The notes: generated by a model from the letters alone, not told the origin. 64,000 bases of DNA from Bryoerythrophyllum caledonicum (GCA_963971425.1 OZ020526.1:5111976-5175975); one strand, 5' to 3'; shown: positions 35,372-47,643, counted from the stretch's first letter. Made by a program: numbers and translations.

Positions 35372-38300
35372 TCATCCGCTTAAACAAATCCACACGTTGC
35401 TTACACACTTGAGTCCACATGGATTGTCCATGTTAGCCAACAGAGTGTCCGCATCTGCATGAATGGCCTTCGGTAACACGAGATGCGTTCCAAACAACAA
35501 GAAGTAAGGAGAAAAAGACGTGAAGGAGGCTTGTTTAGTAAACCGGTAGCCGATGGCTATCGATGATAATTGCAAGTTCCAATCCTCGTGATGTCATGTC
35601 TTCAAACTATACTTCCAAAGCCCCTTATTGACGGTTAGCACCATGCGCTCCGCCAATTCATCTGCTTTGAGGTGATCCCTCAAAGTAGTGCGGTGATTGA
35701 TAATTGCTTGCTCACACAACGTTTGAAACTCACCCAAGAATTCCCGACCTTGATCTATAAGCACTTTTGTTGGAGCTCCAAAACGACTGAGAACATGGTT
35801 AAGGAAAGGTAAGCGGCTCCTCACTGAACTTGTCAAGCAAGGCTACCAACTCTATCCGCTTCAAGAAATGTTCAATCATCACTAACACATATTTGTTCTG
35901 TCGAGGTATCACTCGTAGTGGACCTGCGAAATCCAAGCTCCATCTACATCCTAAGCCCATAATTGGTAATGGTTGTAATTGTGGCAGTGGAGCGTTAAAA
36001 GACGCTCACACAAGATATCATACCATATACCGGGCCACCAAAGCTTGAACTTGTCAGTGCATTCCTCGCCACCAATAGTGAAGCTAGAACAAGCTTAAGT
36101 CCTCTACACTGCAAAGTGCCCAAGGTCTTCAAGCATGTCCTTGATAAGCTTCACTCTCTCCAATGGAGATGGCACAATCTTCCAGGTACCATCTAATCAC
36201 ACTCTCAAAAGATGAGTCTTCTCCCGCACGAATTCTTTGATTCGTTGTGAGACCTGATCTATCTCCTTAGAGGACCACGTAGGCACTACTTCTCCATTCA
36301 TCAGAAACTCCATCATGTTCTTGTCTTCAAAAATGTCTTTGACGCCCCTACATTGTTCAACGCTATCCTCATCTACTGTGGCTATAAAAGCTTCTTTGGT
36401 GTCATCTCCACGCATCACCAACACACTAAGAAAGGCCAAACAATGCCAACATGGCAACATATCGGTCTCATCCTCACCATCCGCCTAGCGCCCGAAGCAT
36501 CCGCTTGGTTTGGAATTGGATTGCGGCTAAGGCCGTCCGCATCCACATTCACCAATCCCGCTTTGTGTACCACCTTGAAGTCGTACTCCATCAATATTAA
36601 GGCCCACCGTGCTAGTTTTCGTGTTAGTTTGTCAGACTCCATCAACCACTTTAAAGGTTCATGATGTGTAATCAAGAGAAACTCATTACCATACACGCAG
36701 CTAAAAAATGAGCAATTGCCCATGTCGCGGCTAAGCATTCTCTCTCATACGAGCTATATTGAGCCTCCGCGTTGTTGTTGGACCGAGTGGCGTACGCGAT
36801 CATGAACTCCTTCCCATTGTCATCCATCTACGTCAACACCGCGCCGATTTCCAATGCATTCCACTCCGTATGTAGGTGGTATGTCTTCCTTGCTATCAGC
36901 CGGACTTCAAAGAATCAAAGTATAGGTGCTAATGCCAAGCAGTCCTTCCACTCTTGAAAAGTTGCCTTTTGCTCATCTCCCCATATCCAAGGTTGATCAT
37001 TCCTTGTGAAGATGGTCAATGGCTTCGCAATAGCACTGAAAGTCTTCACAAACTTTCTGTAGCCGTTACACAATCCCAAGAATGCACATAACCTACTAAG
37101 ATCTCTTGGTCTAAGAATAGACATTGCTACTTCAATTTTTCTAGCTACCACACATAATCTACTTGGGTATATCATGTGGCTTAAGTACTTGATGCGGTCG
37201 AAGTAGAATTTGCACTTACTAGGGTGCAACTTCAAACCGTGGAGCCTCAATCTAGTAAACACTTCCATCAAGTGTGGCCTATAGTGCCTTCAATTCGTGC
37301 TAATGGCAACGATGTCGTCAATGTAGCATCTCTCAAAATCCAAGCCCAAGAATACTCGGTCCATAACCCTCTGGAATTCGGCACGCGCATTCTTCAATCC
37401 AAATGATATGAACTTTCATTGGCACAAATAGTCCTTCTCCTCTTTGTCTATGCCCCAAAATGCGGTCTTCTCCTTGTCTTCCTCTCTTAGTCCAATCTGG
37501 TGGTATTTAAAGCGCAAGTTCAACATACTAAACACTTTGGCATGATCGATAGCCTCAAAGTTCTCCTCCAGCGTTGGCATGGCATATCAATCCGACTTGG
37601 TGACTTTATTAATCCTCTAGTAGTCCCTACACATCCTCTTCTCACTCCAATTACCATAGATATCTTTCTTGGATGACATTACCGTAACCAATATACATCT
37701 ACAATCCGGTGGAGCCAACTCCACTAGCCCTGCAGCCACCAACTCCTCCGTACGAGCCCGTATCATCCTCCATTCAACGTCGCTACACTCGTACATCTTG
37801 CGGTATATTGATGCTTTGTCCGTCAAGTTGATACGTATTTTTTGCCCCTTTGACACTCCCATATCTTCTAGACTATAGGCAAAACAATCCATGTACTTCT
37901 TGAGGAACTCATGTTCCTCTACCTCAACTGCTCCATCCGCCAGGCCTACTATTGGTTTCCAAATATCCTTGGTCACCGCCTTCTTCGTTTCCTTTGGAGC
38001 ATGATTTTCCTTTCTTGGTTGCTATTCAATGCCGGATGGAGGAAGCTCTTCTTCCTCCACCCCCATCATGCTTCCAAGTCCTTCCAGTTGGCTAAGTGTG
38101 CCAATATCCTCCATTTGGTGAGTTGTATGTTCTTCCATGAACATCTTCTCCACAACTTCCTCCAAGTCCCTCCTTTGGTGGACCAATCCCCAAATTTGGC
38201 ACCAATCCTCCATTCTATGGTGAGGATCCTCAGCCTTGGGCATTGCAAAAAGATTTGCAATACCCTATGTGTTCCATGGACAAGGTGTCAAGGCCCTCTT

Positions 38301-38783
38301 GCCCCCAACCACGTTGTGTGTCACCCTGACACAGACAAATGGTTCTCCGGCCGCCCGCAACTTATAATACCCTATGAAACCGGTCAAATTAGAAACAAAC
38401 CGCTTCTAATCTGCCACTAGCAACGAAGATATCAAAGTCAAGCAATTTAAATCCATTGTTTGCCCGAGTATAAATTGCCGTTGTTGCTACAAAATCCCGG
38501 GCACACTGATAGTGCTTGTGGAAAATCCTATGGTTCTTTTCCGCTCATCCACATTGGTCTCCACCATCTCTTGAGACAAGGAATCTTAAAGAAGCCGAGG
38601 GCGATTATCCTTAAAGGCATACGACCAAGCAAAACTAACCATTGTGGGCAATGTCTTACATGGTTCTCCCTTGTGGTTAACCACTACCAAAGGTACTTGG
38701 TTATCATAGTAAAGTCGTCGAGGTGCTCTATATGGATCCAAAATATCACTCACATAGACCTCCGGCCGTTTGATATAACCCAC
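35372..38783 (-). pseudogene. Ty3/Gypsy pol relic
   Basis: Decayed polyprotein in order on the minus strand. A leader piece is at 38586-38783 (PEVYVSDILDPYRAPRRLYY). RT occupies 36915-37976 with MCRDY, a YIDD active-site box around 37310-37330 and a thumb (LHPSKCKFYFDRIKYLSHMI). RNase H/tether sequence is at 36415-36738 (HEPLKWLMESDKLTRKLARW and GLSRNP). An integrase part is at 35594-35836 (GAPTKVLIDQGREF) and its end at 35372-35575. Many stops and frameshifts; no LTRs identified. Different family from the chromovirus at the right edge. Confidence 0.85.
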
Positions 38784-39480
38784 GGCAAACTATAGCAACT
38801 CTTGAGGTGCAATATTTTTCCACTACTATGACGGGCAATGTGCTCGTGATCCCACCGCAGCCGCATCCAACAACACTAGCAAACCCAGAGTTTGGTGTAT
38901 ACAATGCATGCCCTCCAAGGTCCTCGACCTGGAGCTACTCACCACCGGTACATTCTCCACGATGTAACATGGTGGTCGCTTCTAAAATGTTTGAAGCAAA
39001 AGCAATACGCGGATCATGTCGTAGAACCGCAAAGAACGAGTAACTTTTAATCCATTCTGATGTCTAGCCACGGACATACCTTGACATGGCCAACCGCAAT
39101 GACAAGGTCGACATGGCCAATTCGGTGAATTTCCTCTACTGAAAGCAAGGCAATATCACCAACAAGCGTGGAAAAGAAAGTTTTGATGGCACTAGTGGCC
39201 AATAAGTCCGGGAATTGTGTCCTCAATCTCCGTGAATGTCAATTGGCCACGTGCCTTGTTGATTCATCAATATCTACATAGATGTAGCATCTGACCTCAA
39301 TTATTGCTTGCAGCACCGTGCCAAACCACTTACAATCCTGCCGAATAATTCCAACAAGACTATACCATCCTCTGGTGCCTTCTAGTGAATGGTAGAAGTG
39401 TCGAGAGGTGGTCCATCTTTCGCTTGTCTATCTGGTCCATTTTGAGATGCATTTTACTTAGTGCTTAGGGCTTTGGATGC
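38784..39480. other. Flank of Ty3 relic; nothing resolved
   Basis: Presumably the decayed gag side of the Ty3 relic. No recognisable motif. Confidence 0.35.
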
Positions 39481-40552
39481 GGAGATTAGAATGTGTGCAT
39501 TAATTTTGCAATGCCTTGTTTTGAGAAGGCACATAGGACGAACTTGGCTATTCAGACATTGAGTGACCTGCCGGTGGTATCTCGAATTGAGGACATGTTG
39601 GCTTCACTACGCCATTTCTTCGCTCACTCACCAAAGAGACACTTGCAGTTTCAGAAGTTGGCAGCGTTAATGAACTCCAAAGGATTGAAGATCCTAAAGA
39701 ACGTGAAAACTTGTTGTATTTCAATGTTCTCCCCTGCTGTGAGGGTGATGAATGAATACAATGTTTTTCTGGTGAAGATGGATGGAGATTCCCATGTAGT
39801 CTCTGTTACAGACAGCGTGACTAAGGGGAAGAAGGATAAAGGCTTGTGGAAAATGGCAATCAAGAACCTAGAATTCCTAACAGCCATCAAGATCCTTTTG
39901 GACCTCTCAACCTTACTCCCTCTTCTGCGCTCAATCCAGTCTGTGATGAAATTTTCCCAAAGTCGTGAGCTTTTTGTTTGTGATTATATTGCTGCATCTC
40001 TTGTTGTATTACGGAGGTGCAGACATTCTACATCGACTCCAATTCTTTCACGTAGGAGATTTTTTGGAACTTCACAGCCTTGGTAGAGACGAGGCACGGC
40101 CATATTCCATTGAGTTGGATTGTGAGCGACGCCTTGGATTTGAACTCGGTGGGCAGGCAGAAGACCCTACATTTTACTCCAGTCAGCTACAATATTTGTG
40201 TTGTCCATGACTCCATCTAGCAGATGACGGCAATGTTTTCTCAGTTACGTGTGACTCCTACGTTGCAATTTGTGGGGAGGTCAAGCGGATGTGGGCAGGT
40301 ATGGTTGCTTACCACTTTGTTTAAGCTTTATCTGCCCTACTGCCATTCAAACCGTAGATAATAAAGTCAAATTTGAATCTTGTAGGTGCTGCCAAGACAC
40401 TTGTGGAGGAATTACAGGCACGTTTCCCTGTGTCGACGCTGATGGACGCGTTTGGATTTGTATACCCGTAGTATCGGCTCAAGGAGGATGTAGAGTCGAA
40501 TTTTGAGAAGCACCTGCAAATTATCAAGGAGTGTCGTAGTCTAGTGGTTCGT
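39481..40552 (+). pseudogene. hAT-like transposase relic, N-terminal/middle part
   Basis: Broken frame resembling the hAT-derived (KIAA1586/ZMYM-like) transposases: HRTNLAIQTLSDLPVV, FFAHSPKRHLQFQKLA, GLKILKNVKTCCISMFSPAV and MKFSQSRELFVCDYIA in 39493-40000. After frameshifts comes AAKTLVEELQARFPVSTLMD with an in-frame stop, then VESNFEKHLQIIKECRSL up to about 40546. The C-terminal dimerisation part is missing here but a fitting one lies at 47087-47643 on the same strand. Confidence 0.7.
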
Positions 40553-41977
40553 TATTCTCAAAATTAACCAAAATTAACCTTAAGCAAGCCCACCTTACCA
40601 GATCGTTTCCAGGGATTTTTATCGTGCATCAAACTCTTTAAATCTTAACAACAAATCACACATAATACCTCGGCACATCCCGGAGGATGGCTTCCCCGGT
40701 ACCTTAGTAACCGGTAACAAGTAACCATATGTGTTTCAGTTAAACTCTGTTGAGCGTCAGAGTAGATTTCCGGTAAGTTTTTACAGTGCCCGGAAAGTCA
40801 CTGCCCTCCGTTCTCGCAGTCCAGAGGCCACAATATCCACAATCTAACCCTACACCTTGAAAGAGTTATAAAGGTCGCAGCCGGTTCACCGGTCTTCACA
40901 ATCTACCGGGAAGTTGTCCCGGTAAACCGATCACATAAGCCCGGGTTCCAACTACAACCACACCCAATGAATCAAAGCAAGAAGATACAAGACTCACAAC
41001 AAGTTAGTACTAAGCAAATCATATGAGCAAAACAACCTTCCACGGGGATCGTCGGAACTCATCCACTGCAACGGTAATAATCCCGGTATTATCCGGACTC
41101 AGGCTTAGCCGGGATGTCTCCCGGTGTACCGAGAGAAGGGGGATGTCACCCCCTACTCCCCACCAATCCGAATACTTCCCACTTAAGGGAGGCTATCATA
41201 AATAGCCGTGGACTTCCCGAATCCCATCCGATAAAGCAACTCTTCCCGGTCCCACCGGTGAAAAGTCTAGAGCACAAGTCCCGGACCTCACTCTACCTAT
41301 CTAACCCAGATATCCTAGCCCCTCAGGATGTCTCTACTCACACTCAATTATTTAACACACAACAAGTCACAACCTTGCACACCTAGTAAAGACACACTAG
41401 GAGGACTCAACCCTCTCCCGGTCTACTCACGCAAGCTCAACAAAGACTCTAGACACAAGCAATGAAGGCAAGACACGAGGAGATCAACAAAGAGAACAGT
41501 ACATAACACAAGAGCCCAAGGCCCTTAAGTACACAAAGGCCACTAGCTACCCTCCAAAAATAGATCCCCAATAGGTGGAAATCGCATCTAAAGAGTGCAC
41601 TAAAGTCAATAGCTACGCTCCAAAACTAGACCGCAAAAGGACAAAACGGCATCTAGGAGGTGCACTAAAGTCAATAGCTACCCTCCAAAAGTAGCTCCAC
41701 TAAAAGACAAAACGGCATTTAGATCCTAAAATCAAGGGTAGCCTAGTCACCGCCGGATTACCGGTAGACCGGTGAACTGGAAGACTCCCGGTCCGGCAGT
41801 CGTGGGACCGGTGAACCTTTTCCTAACAAAAATAAGTAGCCGGAGAAACCACTCAAGTGGTAGTGACCGGGTTCGCAATGGACATCACTACTCTCACCCT
41901 AGTGTGTAATTCTAGCAACTTAAAACGACATCCCACCAACTAGTGAGGTAAACCAACACATAACATATAACGAAGAT
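40553..41977. other. CCGGT-rich retroelement-like flank
   Basis: Downstream side (minus orientation) of the gag-like pseudogene. It shares the unusual density of ACCGGT/CCCGGT motifs with 41978-44060. A diverged direct duplication (TAGCTACCCTCCAAAA type) recurs at about 41546, 41611 and 41679. No pol domain found. Confidence 0.45.
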
Positions 41978-43613
41978 TCATCCGGAAGACTCTTCCGGTT
42001 GAGACGTATAGAGATTGTCACCACGTCTGGAAGTACCAACATGGTCAAGAGAATTCCCCGAGAGGTCGGATTTCTCAACGGAAAGGTCTACCGGTGGGTT
42101 GGGATTATCCACTGGGAGGTCTACCGGTGGATTGGGATTATCCACCGGGAGGTCTACCGGTGGATTGGGATTATCCACCGGGAGGTCTACCGGTGGATTG
42201 GGATTATCCACTGGGAGGTCTACCGATGGAGTGGTGGTATCCAATGGAAGGTTGGGTGTATCTATAGATACACGTGGAGTCTCCTTAAGCTCAATCAATA
42301 TGGCCACAGAAGATTCCACCAAAGACTCCGGGGTTGAGGAAGGGAGGTCTACCGGTTCCTTCCCGATAGGAGTTACCGGGAGGTTTCTTCTTCTGTCATA
42401 GACCTTCACACCCCATTTCTTGAAGGGTGGGGAATCCATCCTACTCACCGGTGTTTGAGCAGGTGGACCATTCTCTTCCGAAGAAAAAGATTTGGTGTGG
42501 ACCAATCTCCTCTTCTTCCGGGGTGAACCCCGGTCTTGCAACGGTGTGGTGGCACTTGGCCGCTTGGCAAGCTTCTTGGTCAATGATAGGATAGCCTCTT
42601 GGAACTGCGCCTTCGAGTCTCGGATCTCCTTCTGAGCGGCCCGGAGATCTTTCTTCAACTTGGTCACTAGTTCTAACTTCTCCCGGGCTGCCGGTAAGAT
42701 CTCCTGGTTGTCCTCCACTTCAAAGATCCTTCGAAGAGTCCTTTTGAAACTCTTTGCGTCGTTTACTTCCATGTCCATTTCTTGGATCTCCCGGGTCACT
42801 TCCCGGGAGAACTTGGAGATGTTCTTCACGAGAGTGAGTTTCTTGGATGCCCCGGTTGGTTGTGGTGGTCTCTCCCGGTGAGACTGGGAGGTCCTCTCCT
42901 TCCTTGGAATTGCTTGAGATGAGGAGGCTTCCCGGGGAGTTCCCGGTAGAGTCGATCAATCCTCCGGTTGCGGAGGATCTCCGGGAGTTACCGATAACAT
43001 CAATCGAGTCTCCGGTTGCTGAGTAGGGCCTCGGGGAGGTTGATCTAAAGGACCCATCGCATCTCTCCACATCTTCTGCTCATCCGGATCCAGACAACGG
43101 TGGTGCTCATACAGATGCATGAGATAGGGGGTCAGAAAAGTCTTCGAGCCTCCACTTTGTCGAACCACCCGGATTTGAGGCAAGATTGCCTCTACCAACA
43201 AGGATCCCCAATCCGGGGAGGATTGGGTTTACAAACTCAACCGCCCTTCTCAACCGGTGATTCGTGAAGTGGTCGCTCCGGTAGCATTCTGAAGAGTAGT
43301 AAAGTTGTGATATGTGTTCCTCCAACAGCTCCCGGTTGACTACGGCTAACCACTCACTCTCTTGAGGAAGAGAGTATACTTCGCGCCACACGTCCACGGT
43401 CCAAGACCGGTGATTTGCCCGGTAAGCTCCCCGGGAGTTTCCGGGAGGTTGCAACTCTGACACCGCATGTCCCTTCTGAAATACCCACGGCTTCTCGTAA
43501 AACCCCTGGCACCCCAGTTGGATGAGGTCTTCCTCCAACTGTATGCCCTTCGGAGTCTTCTCCCACTTGTTTGGATCTATCTTCGGAAGAGTCAGCGACA
43601 CTGGTAGAGCCAT
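41978..43613 (-). pseudogene. Gag-like / unknown retroelement protein with coiled coil and 11-residue repeats
   Basis: The minus frame starting at 43613 (MALPVSLTLPKIDPNKWEKT) shifts frame around 43200 and is stopped by TGA at 42956-42958, but otherwise continues to 41978; about 545 codons. The first third contains a compact domain (SWTVDVWREVYSLPQESEWL; RRAVEFVNPILPGLGILV). The middle is charged and predicted coiled coil (REKLELVTKLKKDLRAAQKE), followed by a basic SPRKKRRL signal. The C-terminal part has four exact-to-near-exact 11-residue repeats (DLPVDNPNPPV). I do not recognise a named family. Gag-like is inference from position, repeats and CCGG-rich element context. Confidence 0.55.
42087..42218 (-). 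repeat. 33-bp minisatellite, four units, in-frame
   Basis: Units of the type GGTCTACCGGTGGATTGGGA on the plus strand, encoding the 11-residue repeat of the gag-like protein on the minus strand. Because the period is a multiple of three, unit number can vary without a frameshift. Confidence 0.9.
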
Positions 43614-44245
43614 GTTGTCCGGGGTGGACGGAATTCATGAAGTGCCTGTACTTCCACCAATCTCTTTATTGACTTATCACAAACTCCGATCCGGCCCGGA
43701 AGCACAAGTCTACCGGTCAGTCGGTAGACAACTCCGGAACACTTTGCTAGAGTATGTGGATATGGGTGTCTCACACATCTAGCAACATACTAACAACACA
43801 AGGTCACATATAATGATAACGAGGAGAAGACTTTGGAGACAAGGACTTAGAAAGAGGTTTTTCCCGGTTGATCGGGAAGACCGGGAAAAAGATAGGAATT
43901 GTGGGCAAGACCTAAAATGATATGAGGAGGGAGACAACTCAAGATAACAACTTGCCACAAGGCTAGGACAATCGACAACAACTACACATGTAAACAACAC
44001 AATGAGGTCTAGATGAAGTCCCCGGGGGGACCTTTTTCTCTAGACCGGGGAGGATATTACCGAGGAGTCACCTCGGTAGACAAGAGAGGAAAAGACTCAC
44101 AAACAAGAAATTCTCACAAACAAAAGAAACCCAACATGGGCAAGAGTCACCTTTCTTCTTGCACCCGCAACCTCCTTCCTTTATCTCTTTTATCTTCTCG
44201 CTTCGGCCACAAATCTCCTCCACTTCCACAAAACCCTAAAATCTC
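43614..44245. other. Leader side of gag-like gene
   Basis: CCGG-rich DNA upstream (minus orientation) of the gag-like start. No LTR or primer-binding site identified. Confidence 0.35.
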
Positions 44246-44357
44246 CACCAAACCTCAGCTCGCGCACCTCTTTCACCAAACCTCAGCTCGTGCACTTCTT
44301 CCACCAAACCTTAGCTTGCGCACCTCTTCCACCAAACCCTAGTCCGCGCACCTCTAA
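44246..44357. repeat. 28-bp minisatellite, four units
   Basis: CACCAAACC starts at 44246, 44274, 44302 and 44330, exactly 28 bases apart. Units continue with TCAGCTCGCGCACCTCT-type sequence. Confidence 0.88.
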
Positions 44358-44799
44358 GACACTTGAAAAGCCTCCTCTCCTTCTTCTTCCTCCTTGTTGC
44401 ACCACCTCTTCTTCACTCCTTTGACTACTTCTTCAAATCCCAACTCCAAAACAAACAAATAGAGAGAGAGCAAAAGAGTATGAGAGAGAGAAAACTAGAG
44501 AGGGAGATAGAGGAGAAAATTTGAGGGGGGGGAGAAGATCTTAGAGAGGGGGGAAGAGAGGAGAGTCCTTGGAGAGGGGAGGAAAACTTCTGTAGGAGAG
44601 AAATTTCGGGAAGGGGAATTTCGAGAAGGCCACTGTTGGAGGCGGTTGGAGCTACCCGGGCTGCTACCCGGTATCCTGATGGAAATTCTTCCATCATGTA
44701 GATATTAATATCAGTGTGGATATGTTTTGATTACAGCTAGCGGTTAGATGAGGTGAAAAGATTTGGTCGTAGTGAGAACCACGGTTTGAGGATTTGGAC

Positions 44800-45003
44800 A
44801 AGTGTTAGCATGTAGGTGCTGCACCGTTCATGTCACTGCTCAGGGGTGTAGGTAGCGGGTTGACTGGTATTTTTCCTGCCTCACTAGCGAGCCAAGCCGT
44901 GGGCCGCCCAACCACTCGACGGACTCGATCGGGTTCGAACCCGGACTGGCGGCGGCCACTGACCACGACATTTCCAGCCAACCAAGTCCACGACTTGGCG
45001 ATC
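44800..45003 (-). mobile_element. tRNA-like SINE, copy 2
   Basis: On the minus strand GATCGCCAAGTC, TTGGTTGGC, GGGTTCGAACCC (perfect box-B palindrome at 44930-44943) and GAGTCCG follow in the same order as at 19069. No full tRNA cloverleaf, so not a tRNA gene. Confidence 0.6.
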
Positions 45004-45324
45004 AGGTTGTGCGAATCAACACCTTTATACGTCCGTACCATCAGCTATCGTACGATAAGTTTTATTTTTATTTTTATTTAGTTATTTAGTTATTTTACTT
45101 ATCTTGTTGGTTGGAAGGTCTAAGTTTTTAGTCTTCCAATAAATAAAAGACTAGGGGATTTTATGTGGTTGAAAGTGGAAAGGATAAGAAAGTAATGAAG
45201 TACCTTGTGGGGTACTTTGGGTAGGGTGACATGGGCTGGAGTGCCCACGTCCACTTGAGGTGGAAAAGGTTGGAAAAAGATATTCCTTAGGGAGTGTGTG
45301 TGTGTGTGCGGGTGGGAGAGCAAA

Positions 45325-45960
45325 GGTTTGAAGCAGAACTTTGACTGTGTGTAACTCGTTGAGCTTGAATGATATGAAATTGAAAATTTGTGATCTTGTT
45401 CCTTGTTTCAAGAGATTTTCATACTCGTTTTAAATTTTGAATTCGGAGTTGTAGAAAAAAAGTTATTGAGGTTTTAATTCTGTGAAAACCTGAGGCCATC
45501 CATTGAGGGGCAGAGGTTTTGAGGAGCCACAACTTTTTCTGTAGTTCTCAATTTGATTTGAGATTTTGAAGAACTGTGAATCTCTATCTTAGCTTTCTAG
45601 AAAGATATTACAGTTGAGATTTGGAGTTGTGAGCAAGAAGTTATAGAGATCTGAATGAATAGGGGTAGGCAGAACTTTGATTGTTCATAACTTTTGGACA
45701 GTAGTTTGGAATTGCTTGAGAGTTGGAAAGTGTGTGAACCATGGTCATAGCTCTTCAAAAAGTTATTACAATTGAGATTTGGGGTTTTGAAGAAGAAGTT
45801 ATGAGCGATTGAATATCTGGAAGGGCAGAACTTTGAACTCGTATAACTTTCGGACAGTAGTTTAGATTGACTTGAAATTTGGAGGAGTGTTAGTTGTCTA
45901 AATTAGCTTTCTAGAGAGCTATTACACTTAGTATTTGAAGTTTTGAGTCATCTGTGTCAC
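45325..45960 (+). repeat. Degenerate ~150-bp tandem repeats
   Basis: About four diverged units sharing GGCAGAACTTTGA, ATAACTTTYGGACAGTAGTTT, AGCTNTYTAGA-AG-TATTACA and GAGATTTGGAGTTNTGA elements, beginning near 45325, 45505, 45657 and 45813. Possibly the leader or LTR of a retroelement. Confidence 0.6.
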
Positions 45961-47086
45961 TTGTTTGAAGGTTACAACCTTGGTGAAACTTTTCCATTGT
46001 GTTTTTGAACACTTCTTTTGAGTTTCTTAGTGTTTTTGAACACTTGAAGACTTTGGAGTTGAAGGATGGAAGAATTGAAGACTTGAGGCTTGAAGAGAAG
46101 AGAAGATGGAGACAAGTGTGTTGTGGCTTGTGGTCCGATTTCTTTTTTTGTGATTCCAAGCCAGCTTTGGAAGCTAGTTGTATTTCAATTCTGTTCTTGT
46201 AAACTTTGTTGCGGCGAAGTGGGGTTAATTGCCCACACGGTCGTGTTTATGTCGTTCCCACCGGTGAGGCACATTTGCTGGTCACCGTGGGTTTGAATTT
46301 TAGGAGCCAATTTTTCGGACGGTTTCAGCTTGTGGTCTGGCCGTTCTGTTTTATCCGTCCGAGGCCGTGGTTTCTTATCACTCACCTTTACCCTTAACCC
46401 TTTAGAGCCACCACATGATAGGCCAACGGGGAGGAGTTTGAAGACTGAAGACCGAAGACCACAAGATTTGATAGAACTCCGTAGCAGACTATACGAAGTC
46501 GCAGCCAGATACCTCGCGTATTCTCAAAGCGCACTCCTCTCTACACGACACCGGATGATATCCGGGTTGGTACCCGGGCTAATACATACCCGGGTTGATA
46601 CCCGGATATGTATTTTTTTTTTAAAAAAAAATTATTATTTTTTATTTTTTTTTTAAATTTTTTTTAAAAAAATAAAATTGAAATCTTTTTATTTTCTTTT
46701 TCTTTTTCTTTTATTTTTTTATTTTTTTTTGGTCTTTTCTTTTCTTTTCTCTACCACTACTACTAATTAAACAAGAATTAGCATCTAGAAGAACTCAACT
46801 ACTTCTAACTACCTCCTAAACTTAATTAGTTAATTTAGATTTAAGTGGTGATTTTAGACTACGTCCTGGGATCTCTCCCAGGACTCTTTTGATATTGTTT
46901 CCCGGGACTTAAATTAGTGATTTTAAGACTCCGTTTTATCACACTATAAACCTAATTAACTACTTAAGCATTTCTCTATTTTCTCTATTGGCTATCTAAT
47001 CTAATTTCACACAATATTAACTACTTTTTTAGTTAACTAATACTAAAAACCCTATTTTAACTAATTTTTTTGGTAGGGGCAACTAA
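45961..47086. other. Retroelement-like spacer with CCGGG hairpin and A/T tracts
   Basis: Nested inverted repeats at 46558-46609: outer arms ATATCCGGGT / ACCCGGATAT and inner arms ACCCGGG / CCCGGGT. A long T/A homopolymer stretch to about 46745 follows. No coding region. Confidence 0.5.
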
Positions 47087-47643
47087 GTGGGAGTTTTAGA
47101 CTCCCACAAGGAGCACTACTGCTATAACAAGAATTTCAATGGGAAAGCAAAAGACTCGAAGAAGCATAAAGAAGCGGATATGGAGCAGTCGGAGATAAAT
47201 GGAGGGGAAGAGGGAAGCGGTTCCCATACAAGGGTTGGAGCGCCCATTCTTGACAAAGGGATTGTCGAGGAGCAGAAGAGCATGTTTAAGTTAACAATGG
47301 TAACCAACTGCAAACTGGCCATGAAAATAGACATTCCAGGCTTGAATCCTTTGATACGCTTATGGCGTCGTCTCGAGGCAAGTGCGTTGTTGCGCCACAA
47401 GTTCTCTGAGTACATTAAGCTAGTAGAGTTGGCGGTGGTAACAGTCTGGGAAGTGTTGAAGATGAGCGCACTTTTAGCACTCTGTCCTTCATAAAGAACA
47501 AACTGCGAAATCGCTTATCTACCCATTTACCATTGGTGGTCGGCATGCATGCTCAAGACTTCTTCGACTTGGCAATTTTTCCGTACGATGCAGCATATGA
47601 GCGTTGGAGACTGCAAAAGAAGAGGCCGCGCATAGAGTCCTAA
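47087..47643 (+). pseudogene. hAT-like transposase relic, C-terminal dimerisation part
   Basis: 47087-47440 encodes an acidic linker and KLAMKIDIPGLNPLIRLWRR, SALLRHKFSEYIKLVELAVV. After a frameshift near 47445 the frame continues with GSVEDERTFSTLSFIKNKLR and LPLVVGMHAQDFFDLAIFPY, ending at TAA 47641-47643. This is the typical hAT C-terminal dimerisation region. It fits as the missing end of the relic at 39481-40552. Confidence 0.75.

Noticed and set aside
44930..44943. tRNA gene suggested by a perfect GGTTCGAACC T-arm.
   Set aside because: No acceptor, D or anticodon stems could be laid around it, and a diverged copy at 19069 points to a SINE.
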